NCBI GenBank assembly: GCA_032690845.1
Contig: CM064424.1
Span: forward strand, 31,916,228 to 31,980,227
Source: Eleusine coracana subsp. coracana
Lineage: Eukaryota; Streptophyta; Magnoliopsida; Poales; Poaceae
Direction of reading: 5' to 3'
DNA length: 64,000 nucleotides
Shown: piece by piece, positions 1 through 9,695 of the stretch
How positions within the stretch are numbered: position 1 is the stretch's first letter
How the letters are laid out: each line of letters begins with the position of its first letter
Position numbers and translations under genes: made by a program
Notes under the pieces: model-generated
The model's database searches: none
Told to the model about the DNA's origin: nothing
What the model saw: the letters and a program-made list of their open reading frames with translations, nothing else

Positions 1-1
1 C

Positions 2-2146
2 AAGCCTCAATTGACTGATATTGTCAAGACAGATTTCCATGAAGCTCAATATCAGCATCCATATCAACTGGAGAGATATGTTGGATTAGTGGCGTAACAC
101 CCGTTCATAGGTTCGGAAGATCCCAATCACCATTTGTAGCACTTCCTTGAAGTTTGCACTATATTCAAGATAAATGGATTGACCAGAGATCAAGCACGTG
201 TGCGGTTGTTCCCCTTCTCTCTAGTTGGACGCCCCAAACAATGGTACAATGGATTGGAAAACACAGTAAAAATTGTGTTGGACACTTTAGCAGCTGCATT
301 CTTAGCCAAATACTTCCCTCCTGGTAAGACTCAAGCTCTGAAGAATAAGATTCTTGGATTTACGTAGAATGTTGATGAGAGCATTGGAGAAGCATGGTAA
401 AGATACAGTGAATATACTGATGCATGCCCTCATCATGGTCTAACGGTTGGAGAAATTGTTGAGAGATTCTACATGGGATTGAACATTCTATCTCATCAAC
501 ACTTAGATGCTTCAACTGCGGGTTCATTCATGTCGAAGACTCCCACCCAAGCTAAGGACTTGATCAAGTTGCTAGTTGAAAATCAATCATGGGATAGTGA
601 GAGAAGTTTAAGGAATATACAACCTTCAAAAGGAGTGGCAAAAAGCGTGATTGAGAGAACTCAAGAAGACTTGGTTATGGATAGCCTTGATGCTATTCAA
701 AGAAGGTTGGACAATAATCATCATATCCCTAATGAAGAGTCGCTCAAGCTAGCGGAATCACGCTCCACTTGTAGCGAGTGTGGAGAATTTGGTCATGTGC
801 AGAAAGATTGCCCTGAAGAGATGAAAATGCTATAATATATGAAGAATAGTGGATAGAAGCCCCAGTTTCAGCAGCAAAGGAGTTCTTTCCCTCCTAGTCC
901 GTCCATGCAAAATTCGATCCCACTTCGTCTCCAATGTCACGAGTTCTTCCAAGCTCAAGATAAGATCAATAAGGACAACCAAGCTAAATTCAAGGAGATT
1001 GATCGTATCCTTGGGGGAATTAATGACAAGGTGATAGAGATTTGGAGCTCCAATGAGTAGATTTTGAAGCATACCAAGATTATGGAGCAACAGATGGGAC
1101 AGTTATCGCAATCCATTCAAGGTAGCAAGGGGGCTATTCCTAGCAATACGATGTCTGCAGAACAGTTGAAGGCAATAGCTACATGATAAGGAAAATAAAT
1201 AGAAGATCCAGAGCACTCTGCGGGAGCAAGAAAGACCCACGCCGATCGGCTCACACCTAGCGCCGATCGGCGCGACGGTACTATAGGCACCGCTCGGCTC
1301 AATGAGAGTGTTGATTGGCGCGAGGAGGATATTGACCTCCCTGGTCTGAAAAAGGGCATGGAAACAGAGGAGCATGGCCCTACCACGTTCTTGGATACTC
1401 AGCTGCTGACCAAGATAGAAAGAGCGTGGCAACACGACGAGCAATTCACAAGGTTCGTCGATATTATGAAGAAGCTTTACATCAATGTCCCTTTTGTTGA
1501 TGCTATTCAAGTACCTATATATGCAAAGTACATCAAGGACATGATGCAAAACAAGAAATCACTGGTTTCTGAGGAGGTTGTGAAGGCTACTAAGGAACTT
1601 ATGGCGACAATCAATGATGTTGCACTAGAGAAGAAACCCAACCCTAGATCACCAAGCATCAAATGCATGATTGGAACAAGGATATTTGATAGGTGTTTGT
1701 GCGATCTTGGAGCGAGTGTAAGTGTTATGCCCTGCCATATATTCACAAGTCTCAATTTTCCTGAATTGGAGACTACGGGTATGTGTTTGGAGTTAGCCGA
1801 TCAATCGGTACGCTTCCCTGACGGAATTGCTGAGGATGTGCCTGTTCAAATTAGAGATCACATCGTCCCCGTTGATTTTATTGTGCTTGATATGGATAAG
1901 AGGACGAGGACCCCGTTGATCTTAGGGAGACCTTTCTTAAGGACGGCAAAGGCAAGTATTGATGTTGGAAGTGGTGAGATAAGCTTTGATATAACTGGGA
2001 CTCCATACTCTTTCAAATTCCGCCCAAAAGGAGAAGTGTGCCGTGTTGTTTATGAAGTGAAAAGATGCAAGACGCCGTGGCAACGTGGCATCGAGAGTAA
2101 TTGGAGGGAATGTATGGATGGGACGTCCGAGGTATATGAGCCATAG
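2..2146 (+). pseudogene. gag-pro: GypX gag-protease polyprotein, degenerate
   Basis: A single reading frame runs through the whole interval but holds several stops, for example at 365-367, near 398 and near 835. Gag is recognised by the capsid-like block with LFPFSL and PKQWYN (about 206-250) and by a CCHC zinc knuckle, CSECGEFGHVQKDC (about 770-812), which binds nucleic acid. The retroviral-type aspartic protease follows: DLGASVSVM (about 1700-1730) is the active-site region in the DLG form seen in plant gypsy elements, and LILGRPFL (about 1918-1941) is the second conserved block. The protease would process the polyprotein in the virus-like particle. The 5' end is outside the window. One palindrome group (1240-1330) lies inside this frame, between gag and protease. 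Not functional as read. Confidence 0.85.
1240..1330. repeat. Paired GCCGATCGGC palindromes inside the gag-pro frame
   Basis: Two pairs are visible. In the first, GCCGATCGGC at 1240 is followed 21 bases later by a second perfect copy. In the second, a degenerate ACCGCTCGGC near 1288 is followed 21 bases later by GTTGATTGGC. Each unit is self-complementary, so a pair could form a hairpin in RNA or serve as two protein-binding sites about two helical turns apart. Translation passes through the units in frame, so they behave as an insertion tolerated within coding sequence. Confidence 0.8.
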
Positions 2147-2548
2147 AGATGAGAAAACCTTGTAGTGTCACGGCTTCACATCCCGCACCGTGACACTAAG
2201 GATTGATTGTTTGTGGGGAGGTCAAGCTCTTTGACCTCTGAATAACTAGAGCGCTCTTGGGAGGCAACCCAATAATCAGGGGATTTACAAGTTGCTTAGT
2301 GCTTATGGGAGGGCAACTCATTTTTATTTAGTTAATACTGGCCGAGAGGCCGACCCGTATTTTTTATTTGCTTGCTTGTAATAAAAACAATCTCCCGAAT
2401 AAAAGAATTAGAAAAAGTGTGTGCTTAATTTTTGTGTGCCCTTGCGTTGTCTGTTTATTGGTGCAAAATTGTGTTTATACATATTGTAGACTAACAATGT
2501 AGGAGTATAAAAAGAAAAAGACCAAAAATAGGAAGGACCAGAGCGCAC

Positions 2549-3321
2549 GCCGATCGGTGCACTTCTGAGCCGATCGGCGCAGTATGGCCCATGACAGGAC
2601 AGAATGCTAACGACACCCACAATTGAATGGGTGCTAAGAATCAACCAACATAGTAATTTTTAGAGATGGAGCTATTTTCAAGGTAATTAAAAATATTTTT
2701 GAAATAATTTTTATGTGCAAAATGGTTGCTCAATGACGCAGGAAGGGATGAAGAGAAATATCTATCAGAGAAGCAATGGGCCAAGAGCAAAACGGGACGT
2801 CGCGCCGATCGGCGCGCTCCAGGCACCGATCGGCACGGCTACCAGATGGGCCCCTTTACATGTGTCAATGCTACAGGAACATTGGAAAAGTGGAAAATAG
2901 GTGAAGGAGATGAACACGAGACATCAAAATCAGCGCCGGACCCCAAGACAAGGTGCAGGGGACTAGCGCCGTTCGACGCACTTCTGCGCCAATCGGCGCA
3001 GGTACCCGTATGGTTCCTAAATGGACGACAAAAGCAGCAGGCATTGATTTCAAGGAATAGGTATGATTTCTATATAGGTGTTCAGTGCAGAGGAAGCAAG
3101 GAATTGACCAAAAGCTGGAAAAGAGACGACACGCTGATCGGTGTAGGCCTGAGCCGATCGGCGCAGTCAATCAAGATGTCGGGATTCTTTGCTATTCCCC
3201 TGCCAACCGACATGATGTACCAGGAAACGACATAAAGGAGGGAAATCATTAGCCACAAATGACAAAGGATTCAAAATTTGAATTGTGCCGATCTGCGCAT
3301 CCCTGAGCCGATTGGCGCACT
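2549..3321. repeat. Five pairs of GCCGATCGGC-type palindromes in the GypX spacer
   Basis: The stretch from the gag-pro stop (2146) to the TATA box (3373) is non-coding. It carries pairs starting near 2549, 2805, 2963, 3132 and 3288. Within each pair the two ten-base cores start 20 or 21 bases apart. Cores vary (GCCGTTCGAC, GCTGATCGGT, GCCGATTGGC) but keep the pairing arms, sometimes through G-U wobble. The linker between cores often reads like GCACTTCTGA but is not fixed. Pairs are 150-260 bases apart. I see no other structure in this spacer. Confidence 0.85.
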
Positions 3322-3372
3322 CTCAAATTTTGAAATTTCAAGGCGGGTCCTTCTCCTAGAAGTTTCCCATGC

Positions 3373-3379
3373 TATAAAA
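3373..3379 (+). promoter_or_regulatory. Internal TATA box upstream of GypX ORF2
   Basis: TATAAAA lies about 100 bases before the ORF2 start codon at 3476 and downstream of the five palindrome pairs. GypY copies have TATAAATAG in the equivalent place, which supports a real internal promoter for ORF2 rather than chance. Transcription has not been tested. Confidence 0.5.
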
Positions 3380-3475
3380 GGGAGGACATGCGCCCCCATC
3401 TCGGCATACCATCCCAGTAATCTCTCCACCTTCTCCACTACTCACGATCTCGCACACGTTCCGCATTCCTCGTAG

Positions 3476-3601
3476 ATGGATCGTATCCGCTCCTCCGTCA
3501 GCAAGTTGGGCAAGAGGCTGCACCAGGGAAGCAGTTCCGACGGTAGTAGCAAGTCGAGCAGCGACTCCTTGGCGAGGGGGAGCTCCGACGCTCATGATGA
3601 C
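3476..3601 (+). pseudogene. N-terminal fragment of GypX ORF2
   Basis: It starts MDRIRSSVSKLGKRLHQ and runs through a serine-rich stretch for 42 codons, until the GypY LTR interrupts it. Position and composition match the N-terminus of GypY ORF2, which starts MASIWRGLYTKFSN and is also followed by a serine run. The start is the first ATG after the TATA box. The rest of the gene is not in the window, so the function is unknown. Confidence 0.6.
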
Positions 3602-4705
3602 TGTTGGCATTTCTTAACCTCGTATCAAGAATATCGCTATCCCTGGTACGATGCCAGAAATGATTTGATGTTTGTTATGCTTTAAGAGTGAACCAATCCG
3701 CAAGCGCACGGAACATCTATTATAGCATTTCACCTAGGAGTATTCCAAGGTATCGTATTTATTTTCCGCTGGGAAGCTAGGCATAAGAGTATCTTGGTTT
3801 AACAAAGATATAACTATAAGAATTATACCAACTGACCAAAGACGGGGATAAGGATATTCAATAATAATAGTTTGGACAACAGTGATACAGGAGAAATCCG
3901 CACTAAGATAGATAAAGAGATCGGTTAAGCTAGCTGGGAGGACAGCGAGTCTAAGTCTAGAATTCCTAAGATTATATCTTCCTATTATATCTAAGTCAAG
4001 TGTCAAAAATCCTAGTTACTCAGGTTGAGTGCTTACACCAAATTCATGGTACAGCCTCGAGTCTTTCACCAATAAGCTTACTTCGGGGCACGACAACGAT
4101 CTACTAATAGAGTCGGTAACTAACCTTGTACACTAGTGGGCATGTTACCGCTAGACAACCCTGCTTGAGACTTCCCGAACATGGTGGAATACTAAATGAA
4201 CGGGCAGGGCTGTCACCACCTGCCGCCTACTACACAGTCCGTGGGGACGAATGCAAAACCAGCTAGTGTTAACTTAGGCACCACGCCTACATTTTCACTA
4301 GATATTCTTCCGTTGGCCTAGCGGAAGAATAGCCGGGGAATAACCAAGTCTAAGTTCTATTCAAGAACTAAACTTAATTAAATCCTAGCCAGGAATCTCG
4401 TAAACTATGCTTCAAAGTTCTTTACCGATAATTGTAACTTGAGGAAATTGAGTAAGGATAAATACTTGACAAGATATAAAGGAAAAGATAATTATATTGA
4501 TAAGGGATAAGTCTTACAAAGAGAGAAAAGATACAAGAGAGCTCATACCAAGACTCCGAGATGACTTCCAGAATCCTGAGCGATGCTCTCGACTAGACTC
4601 TAACCCCCGACTAACTAACCTACTCTACTAAGTAGCACAAGTAGTGGGAAATGGACTCCAATGTGTTTCACTTGCTTGATGTCTTGTTTCTGCCGAATTC
4701 CCCTT

Positions 4706-4714
4706 CTATTTATA
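4706..4714 (-). promoter_or_regulatory. LTR TATA box of GypY copy 1
   Basis: TATAAATAG on the reverse strand, followed by ATTCGGCAGAAA. The same TATA and the same short downstream sequence occur in the copy 2 LTR (57212) and after the internal TATA upstream of ORF2, so the two promoters of this family share core elements. Confidence 0.7.
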
Positions 4715-4775
4715 GGTGGCAGAGACTTGGTGGGTACTTCAAGGTGGAGGAGAGTCGGTGGGCAAAATTTGCCCT

Positions 4776-5072
4776 GTAGGGCAGCGGGCCATGCCGGGCG
4801 GCCACGTGTGTCGGGCGGCATGCATCACCGGGCGGCGGCAAGCCAGGCCTGGCGGCCACTGGATTTGGTCGGTTTCCAACCGACTAGCTTTGGATGGCTC
4901 AGATTTTGGTCTGGATGGCGGTTCCTTGGTCGGTTCCCACCGGATTCTCCAGTTTAGGGTCGGTAAGCCTTATGGGCCTCATGGGCTAGCTACCCTGGGT
5001 GGCCAACCCAGGTCGGGTGGCAGGCCAGGCCGGGCGGCAGCCTGGGTCGGGTGTCGAACCTTCCGGGTCGCC
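4776..5072 (-). promoter_or_regulatory. 17-bp-pitch GCCGGGCGGC motif array in the LTR
   Basis: Ten-base units related to GCCGGGCGGC start at 4776, 4793, 4810 and 4827, each exactly 17 bases from the last, with one more at 4847. A second block has units at 4995, 5012, 5029, 5046 and 5063, again exactly 17 apart. The seven-base spacers differ in sequence but not in length. The blocks lie about 60-370 bp upstream of the LTR TATA box. On the element's strand many units contain GCCGCC, the core of the GCC box bound by AP2/ERF factors. That this is an activator-binding array is inference. Confidence 0.8.
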
Positions 5073-5533
5073 CTGTGGCTTCTCCTGGTTAGGCCATTTT
5101 GTAGACCCTTTTTCCTTAGCCATATTCCATAGCTTTTTGTCCGGGGGGAGAAAACAGCTTCATGGTGGAGTGTTTTGCAAAGTCGGCCGGGTTGGATGAT
5201 CAGCCTCATGATGACTTGTTTTGACCCATCGGGTGGCTGTTTTTAGCCTAATATGACCCTGTCAGCTGGGTTCTGATTTCAGTCATCACGACCCTGCCGG
5301 GCCCTGATTTCAGCCTCATACGACCTTGTCGAACTGCTGTTTAAGGCTGAATCGGCCGATGGGGCATTTCTTCATGTTTTTACATAATTTTAGCCTTTTT
5401 TACCCTGCAAACACACATTTGACCAAAACTCGTGGAACTTTATTAGTTTAAACAAATGTTCAAGAAACTTTGGTCTTACCTTGCATTTCCCGACCGGTTG
5501 GTGGCCGATATTGGGTTTTAAGGGCCACCAACA

Positions 5534-5540
5534 CCTCCCC
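5534..5540 (-). other. Polypurine tract of GypY copy 1
   Basis: GGGGAGG on the reverse strand, preceded by AAGCTT and directly abutting the LTR start. This is the expected plus-strand primer for reverse transcription. A second copy lies at 6987-6993. Confidence 0.85.
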
Positions 5541-7031
5541 AAGCTTAAAACTTTGCTCGTCCCGAGCAAATTAAAACTTAGAAGTGATGGATCAGGAGTT
5601 GCTTCAATATTAGAGCCCTGCAAGGATCAAGTGTACAAACACATACTCCTACAACATAGGGGTAGTGGTAAACCAGCACAAGTTGATTGCTAAGTCTTTC
5701 TTATTGTAAGTGGGACTCTTAGGCATTTTATGACCTTGTCATGAGCGGTTGGAACTCAGAACAATTAGTTTAGATTTTATCATTTAACCTCCTACATGAT
5801 CATGAGTCCAAAGCTTTTGTAATGCTGCATAAGATTGAAAATATTCCCTCTTGGTGCAATTTTTTTCACTATGACTCTCATTTCTCAAAAGTGTATTTCC
5901 TCACCAAGTGCTCATCATACTTTATGACATTTGGCTTTATATGTGGAGCTTGGTAGCATGGCACATCTAGTATGCATATTTTATTAAGTTAAGAGATGGT
6001 CCTAGCGAAAAGACTTTACACTTTCTCATTCCAACCATTTGGAAATAATGTCCAGGGGAGAGGGAGAGAATGAACTCAAAGAATGAACCTTGAAACTTGG
6101 CATTTGTACATCTATGAGAGCTGATTTTTTTTCTTTCTTTTTCAGCTCTCATAGTGTAGGGCATTCAAATATTTTTGTAAACTTTTTCTGAGCATTTATT
6201 TTGGGAGGACCAAAATCTTTCTTGTAGGATCAAGGTTTTCACAAAGGAGAGATTTTTGGCTGACATGCTTGGTGAAGTGGATGCTTGAATCCAATGTGGA
6301 AACCGCATAACCAAGCATGATTGTTTGAAAACTCAAAGATAACACGAAGGAAAATGATTGGCTTTGAAAGTGCAAGTCCCTCATAAGGATCAAATCCTAA
6401 CCGAACTCAATGCGTACATAGATGGCATAAAAGTGGGTTCACAATTAATATCTGGCCTTGGTAGGAATTTTTCTATCATAGGAAAGAACTACACCAAGTA
6501 GGGGGGTCTTTATTGCAGCATGGTTTTGAAAGAAATCATTGGACTCTAATCATGAGGAGATCATAGATTTATCCAAAACATGCTATATCATAAATCCCAA
6601 CAACTAGACTTGGTCTTTTATTAGACATTTTGCATCCACTAAAACATAGAGAGACTAGCGTTATCATCATGCCGGTCTACCATTACCCACCAAAATGAAG
6701 AGTAGCGGTTGTATACTTGAGACTCACAGGGAGCTAGCAGAGCAACTATTCATCATTTCCATAGGCAAGTAGAAACTAAGCTCTCAAATTTTATTTGAAA
6801 TTGGAAATCTTTTTGTTCTTTTTGGTTTTGCAAATTTTTATGGTTTTCCTTGAAAGCAAAAAAAAATATTTTTTTTAGGTTTTCTTAAGATTAATTGAAA
6901 CTGATTTTTTTTATAAAGGAAATAAAACAACTTAACTAGAAACAGAGGGTGAGAGGGTACGACTAATGGCGTACCTTGGATATGTACCTCCCCAAGCTTA
7001 GGTCTTTGCAAGATGTAAGCTTGGATGGCGT
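5541..7031 (-). other. Non-coding region between ORF2 and the 3' LTR
   Basis: About 1.5 kb of AT-rich DNA with no credible ORF. Copy 2 keeps the same region (55052-56387), so it is part of the element. A second polypurine-like GGGGAGG (6987-6993, reverse strand), again next to an AAGCTT-like sequence, lies just after the ORF2 stop. Confidence 0.75.
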
Positions 7032-8564
7032 TCACTGCAGCGGTTGATAATTAATGTTGAAGTGGCCAAACAGTTGATCCATCATGGAGAGGTTTGTCTG
7101 CAGTTGTTCCGACGTTTATTCTTGCCATTGTTGCCTATCCCTTATGGCTGCTTGTATTTCTTGGGTTCTCATGTTTGTCTCATAAGCGTTTGCAGCCAGG
7201 TATTGTATGTCACCTTCCAGCTCCGGGAAGTTGTATGATGTGAATCGGGCAGAACGTGAAGTTCCTATGCCTCCATAAGGTTGATGATAACTTCCTATCC
7301 TATAGGGATTGGATGGTTCATACTCTTCATGGGATGAACTAGTGAAGTGTGTTGATGAGCTAGTAAATCCAGGGTATTGTGGTTGCTCCCAATGGTATTG
7401 GGAGCTTCCCGAAGCGCCCGTTCAAGGTGCTCTAGTACCTGGCCTATCCCCTAAAACACTGTGTCGTGCACGTTGCACGGGAGCTTGCCAATTGTATAGA
7501 AAGTTCTTTCTACCGATGATGGTGAGCTTGGGGTTAGGCAATTCTATCTCTGTGTTTTGCGTTGGATAAAGCATGTAGAACCTATTGTTCTCCTCCTTCA
7601 AAAGGTAGGCTTGCCAAAAGTGATCTTTCCCTAGCAAAGAAGCACTAGGGAGGCGATCTGTTCTAGCTCTATGAAGAGCGCCAACCTTTCTAGCAATTCT
7701 AGTGACAAAAGGTGTGAAAGTGATAGGTCCATGCTGCTTGAATGCTAGAGTGAGCCAATGGTTGATGAGGAAGAAAGTGGGGTTCGTTTTAATTTTCTTT
7801 ATCACATCATAAAGATAGGCTTTGTCCAAACTATTCACTGAACGTACATCACCCCGAGGGGTGAGGTAGTGAGTGATAAATCGGTGAATTACACGGAGCG
7901 AAGGGTTATGAATGTCGCTAGTGCGCTCCTGCCCCGTGACTGGATTTCCTATCTTAGCCCAAAGTCCTTGAGGGGTGAAACCTTTTAGTTTATTAATGTC
8001 TATAGTGGCCTTACAGTCAAAACCAAGGTAGGTACTAATTTGTTTTAAAGATCATTCATAGGTTTCACTAAAAAGACAAAATGTATAGAGAGTGCCTAAT
8101 TTGTCAGACAGAGTGGTGAGGACTTTTAAGGTGCAAAGGAATTCAATGGTAATCCATTTAGAACTGTAATCATCGAGGTGGTAGAAATCATACCATCCGG
8201 CTATGTTGAGCGCGTACTCGAAATCGGTGAGGACGCCAATTTGCTTGAGGAAGTTGTGGTCGAACTTGTGCACGGACGTGAATTCCCGGTCCCGAATGGT
8301 GGTGAACTTGCTTCGCTCGTCATAGTCATTGAACACCATATTGTCTTCACTCTCCATGAACTTGTCAAACTCTTCAACTTGCATGCTTTGCTCCGTTGGA
8401 GCTTCGGATATGGACATTGAGTCCGAGGTATAACTCGGAGCATGCCCATGTGAAGCTCCGGAGTGTCTTGCTTCTGAGTGCTCACTTGGTGTGCGCCTCC
8501 CCCGGCTTGAGCTGCTGCTGCTGTTGCTGAACTTGGTGTAGAGGCCTCTCCAAATACTTGCCAT
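7032..8564 (-). pseudogene. GypY ORF2, Athila ORF1-like protein, about 510 codons
   Basis: Starts MASIWRGLYTKFSN, then a serine run and an acidic stretch (FDKFMESEDNM). A globular region follows, with WITIEFLCTL, LGTLYTFCLF and GKDHFWQAYLLKEEN. The C-terminus is rich in Q, S and Y and ends near NYQPLQ. The pattern 'T-EFL-TL ... F-LF' resembles the plant retroelement family known as Athila ORF1, which I recognise only by pattern. There is no signal peptide or clear membrane segment, so an envelope role is not supported. The frame is open except for stops near 8050 (TGA where copy 2 has CGG) and about 7420. The ATG was chosen because it follows a conserved 3' splice-like site in both copies. 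Copy 2 (53520-55051) is the same length to within one base. Confidence 0.7.
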
Positions 8565-9695
8565 TTCTACAAAAGGGTTACTTGGACACAATACCCGAAG
8601 GACAATATGATGATAATGGTCAGTGGTTAGTCGTTCGGTTAGTAGTCCAAGTGTTAGTCGTTCAAATGTGCAAGGGTGACAACAAGACTCTCTCTAGTTG
8701 TTTTTATTGCAGCACACTTTTATTGCTAAGTGCAAGGTGCACTTACTAGAGGGAGCTAGTTGAGTGAGAAAAGAAGTGCAAAGGGAGAGAGTTTGTGAGG
8801 GAGAGAGGAAGTTTTCTGCCGAATGCTTTGAGTGGAGAAGCAAAGAAGAGTGAGCCCTCTATTTATAGGCTCAAGAGGATCCTTGGGGGGCAATGTGGCC
8901 AGGCCAGGCCGGCGGCCTATGCCGGGCGGCGACCCATGCCGGCCGGCAGGCATGGCCGGGCGGCATCCCATGCCGGCCGGTAGGTCTTTTCCTCCCACTT
9001 GGGTGCATTATTGGTGACCACTTTTCTGGCATAGGTGTCATGTGAACTGCATGCCTCCATTATTCTAAAAAAGGAGAGAGGATAGGGGGCAAGGAAGGAT
9101 TGATGGGATGGCCAAAGTTAGAATTTTGCAATGAGTGTTCTGCCCTCTAAAAGCCTAGGTGAATAGAGTGGCAGGTGAGAGTGGATGATCAAGAGATGGA
9201 ATAATTTGCGTGGCTCTCATTCACTTGTATTTTTGCATATAGGGCTCTAGGTGAAAAAAAAAATTCACATATGAAAAGGTGGCCACTCCTCATCCACTCA
9301 TGGCCATCATTCTTGCATAAAAAGGGCCAAGAATCTAAAGAAATATTGTGCCGGGCGGCATGGCTTGCCGGGCGGCAGAAATGACCCAATTGGGGGTCGT
9401 TTTTCATGAAAAATGACCTCTCGGATGCTGAAATTTGACTGGGTTATTTCAGGCTGGGTTAAAGCCCTGAATCAACACCCGGATGGTCGTTTTGACACGA
9501 AAACAACCTCCCGGCCAGGAAACTTAGCTGAATTATCACCAAAATTTTTCAATTTTTTATAACCTAATTTAATGGTTAAAGATGAGAATAAAAACAACCT
9601 AATCTAATGGTATATAAGAGGGAAAGGGGGATAAATATCGGTTACCTTCCGACGAGGGTTCGAATTTTACGTCTCGAACAAGACGTCCTCCATGC
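8565..9695 (-). promoter_or_regulatory. Internal promoter and leader region upstream of GypY ORF2
   Basis: Non-coding in both copies. In transcription order it holds motif units GCCGGGCGGC at 9367 and 9350 (17 apart), then a block at 8972, 8955, 8938 and 8921 (each 17 apart), then TATAAATAG (8867-8859, reverse strand), a possible splice donor CTA|GTAAGT near 8747, and a possible acceptor just before the ORF2 ATG. This repeats the LTR layout of array, TATA and ATTCGGCAGAAA. The likely meaning is a separate, perhaps spliced, transcript for ORF2. No transcript evidence is available here. Confidence 0.6.

Larger units (their letters stand above)
1..3601 (+). mobile_element. Truncated Ty3/gypsy element GypX (gag-pro, no pol, ORF2 start)
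   Basis: Read left to right: a degenerate gag-protease frame, about 1.2 kb of non-coding DNA with paired palindromes and a TATA box, then the start of a second ORF. The same order (gag-pro, motif region, TATA, ORF2) occurs in both GypY copies, so these are related families. No reverse transcriptase, RNase H or integrase is present between protease and ORF2. The left end runs out of the window, so no LTR is seen. The right end is cut at 3602, where the LTR of GypY copy 1 begins inside ORF2. The five bases before the insertion read ATGAC, but the other side is lost, so the target duplication cannot be confirmed. Confidence 0.85.
3602..5533 (-). repeat. GypY copy 1 3' LTR (1932 bp)
   Basis: On the element's strand it starts TGTTGG directly after a GGGGAGG purine tract and ends CCAACA, giving the usual TG...CA ends with a six-base inverted repeat. 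The copy 2 LTR is 1933 bp with the same ends. It contains a TATA box at 4706-4714 (reverse strand) and two blocks of 17-bp-pitch GC-rich motifs upstream of it. Short ORFs in this stretch are by-products of the GC-rich motif blocks and are not genes. Confidence 0.93.

Noticed and set aside
1240..3321. GATCGG palindromes as a CRISPR-like array
   Set aside because: The setting is plant retroelement DNA; units come in pairs with irregular distances between pairs, and there are no unique spacers of constant length or cas genes.
4661..5209. Several overlapping ORFs of 66-138 codons on both strands
   Set aside because: They arise from the GC-rich 17-bp array in the LTR; stop codons are rare there by composition, and the frames are not kept in copy 2.
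7032..8564. ORF2 as a retroviral envelope gene
   Set aside because: No signal peptide, transmembrane segment or cleavage site is visible; only its position after gag-pro is envelope-like.
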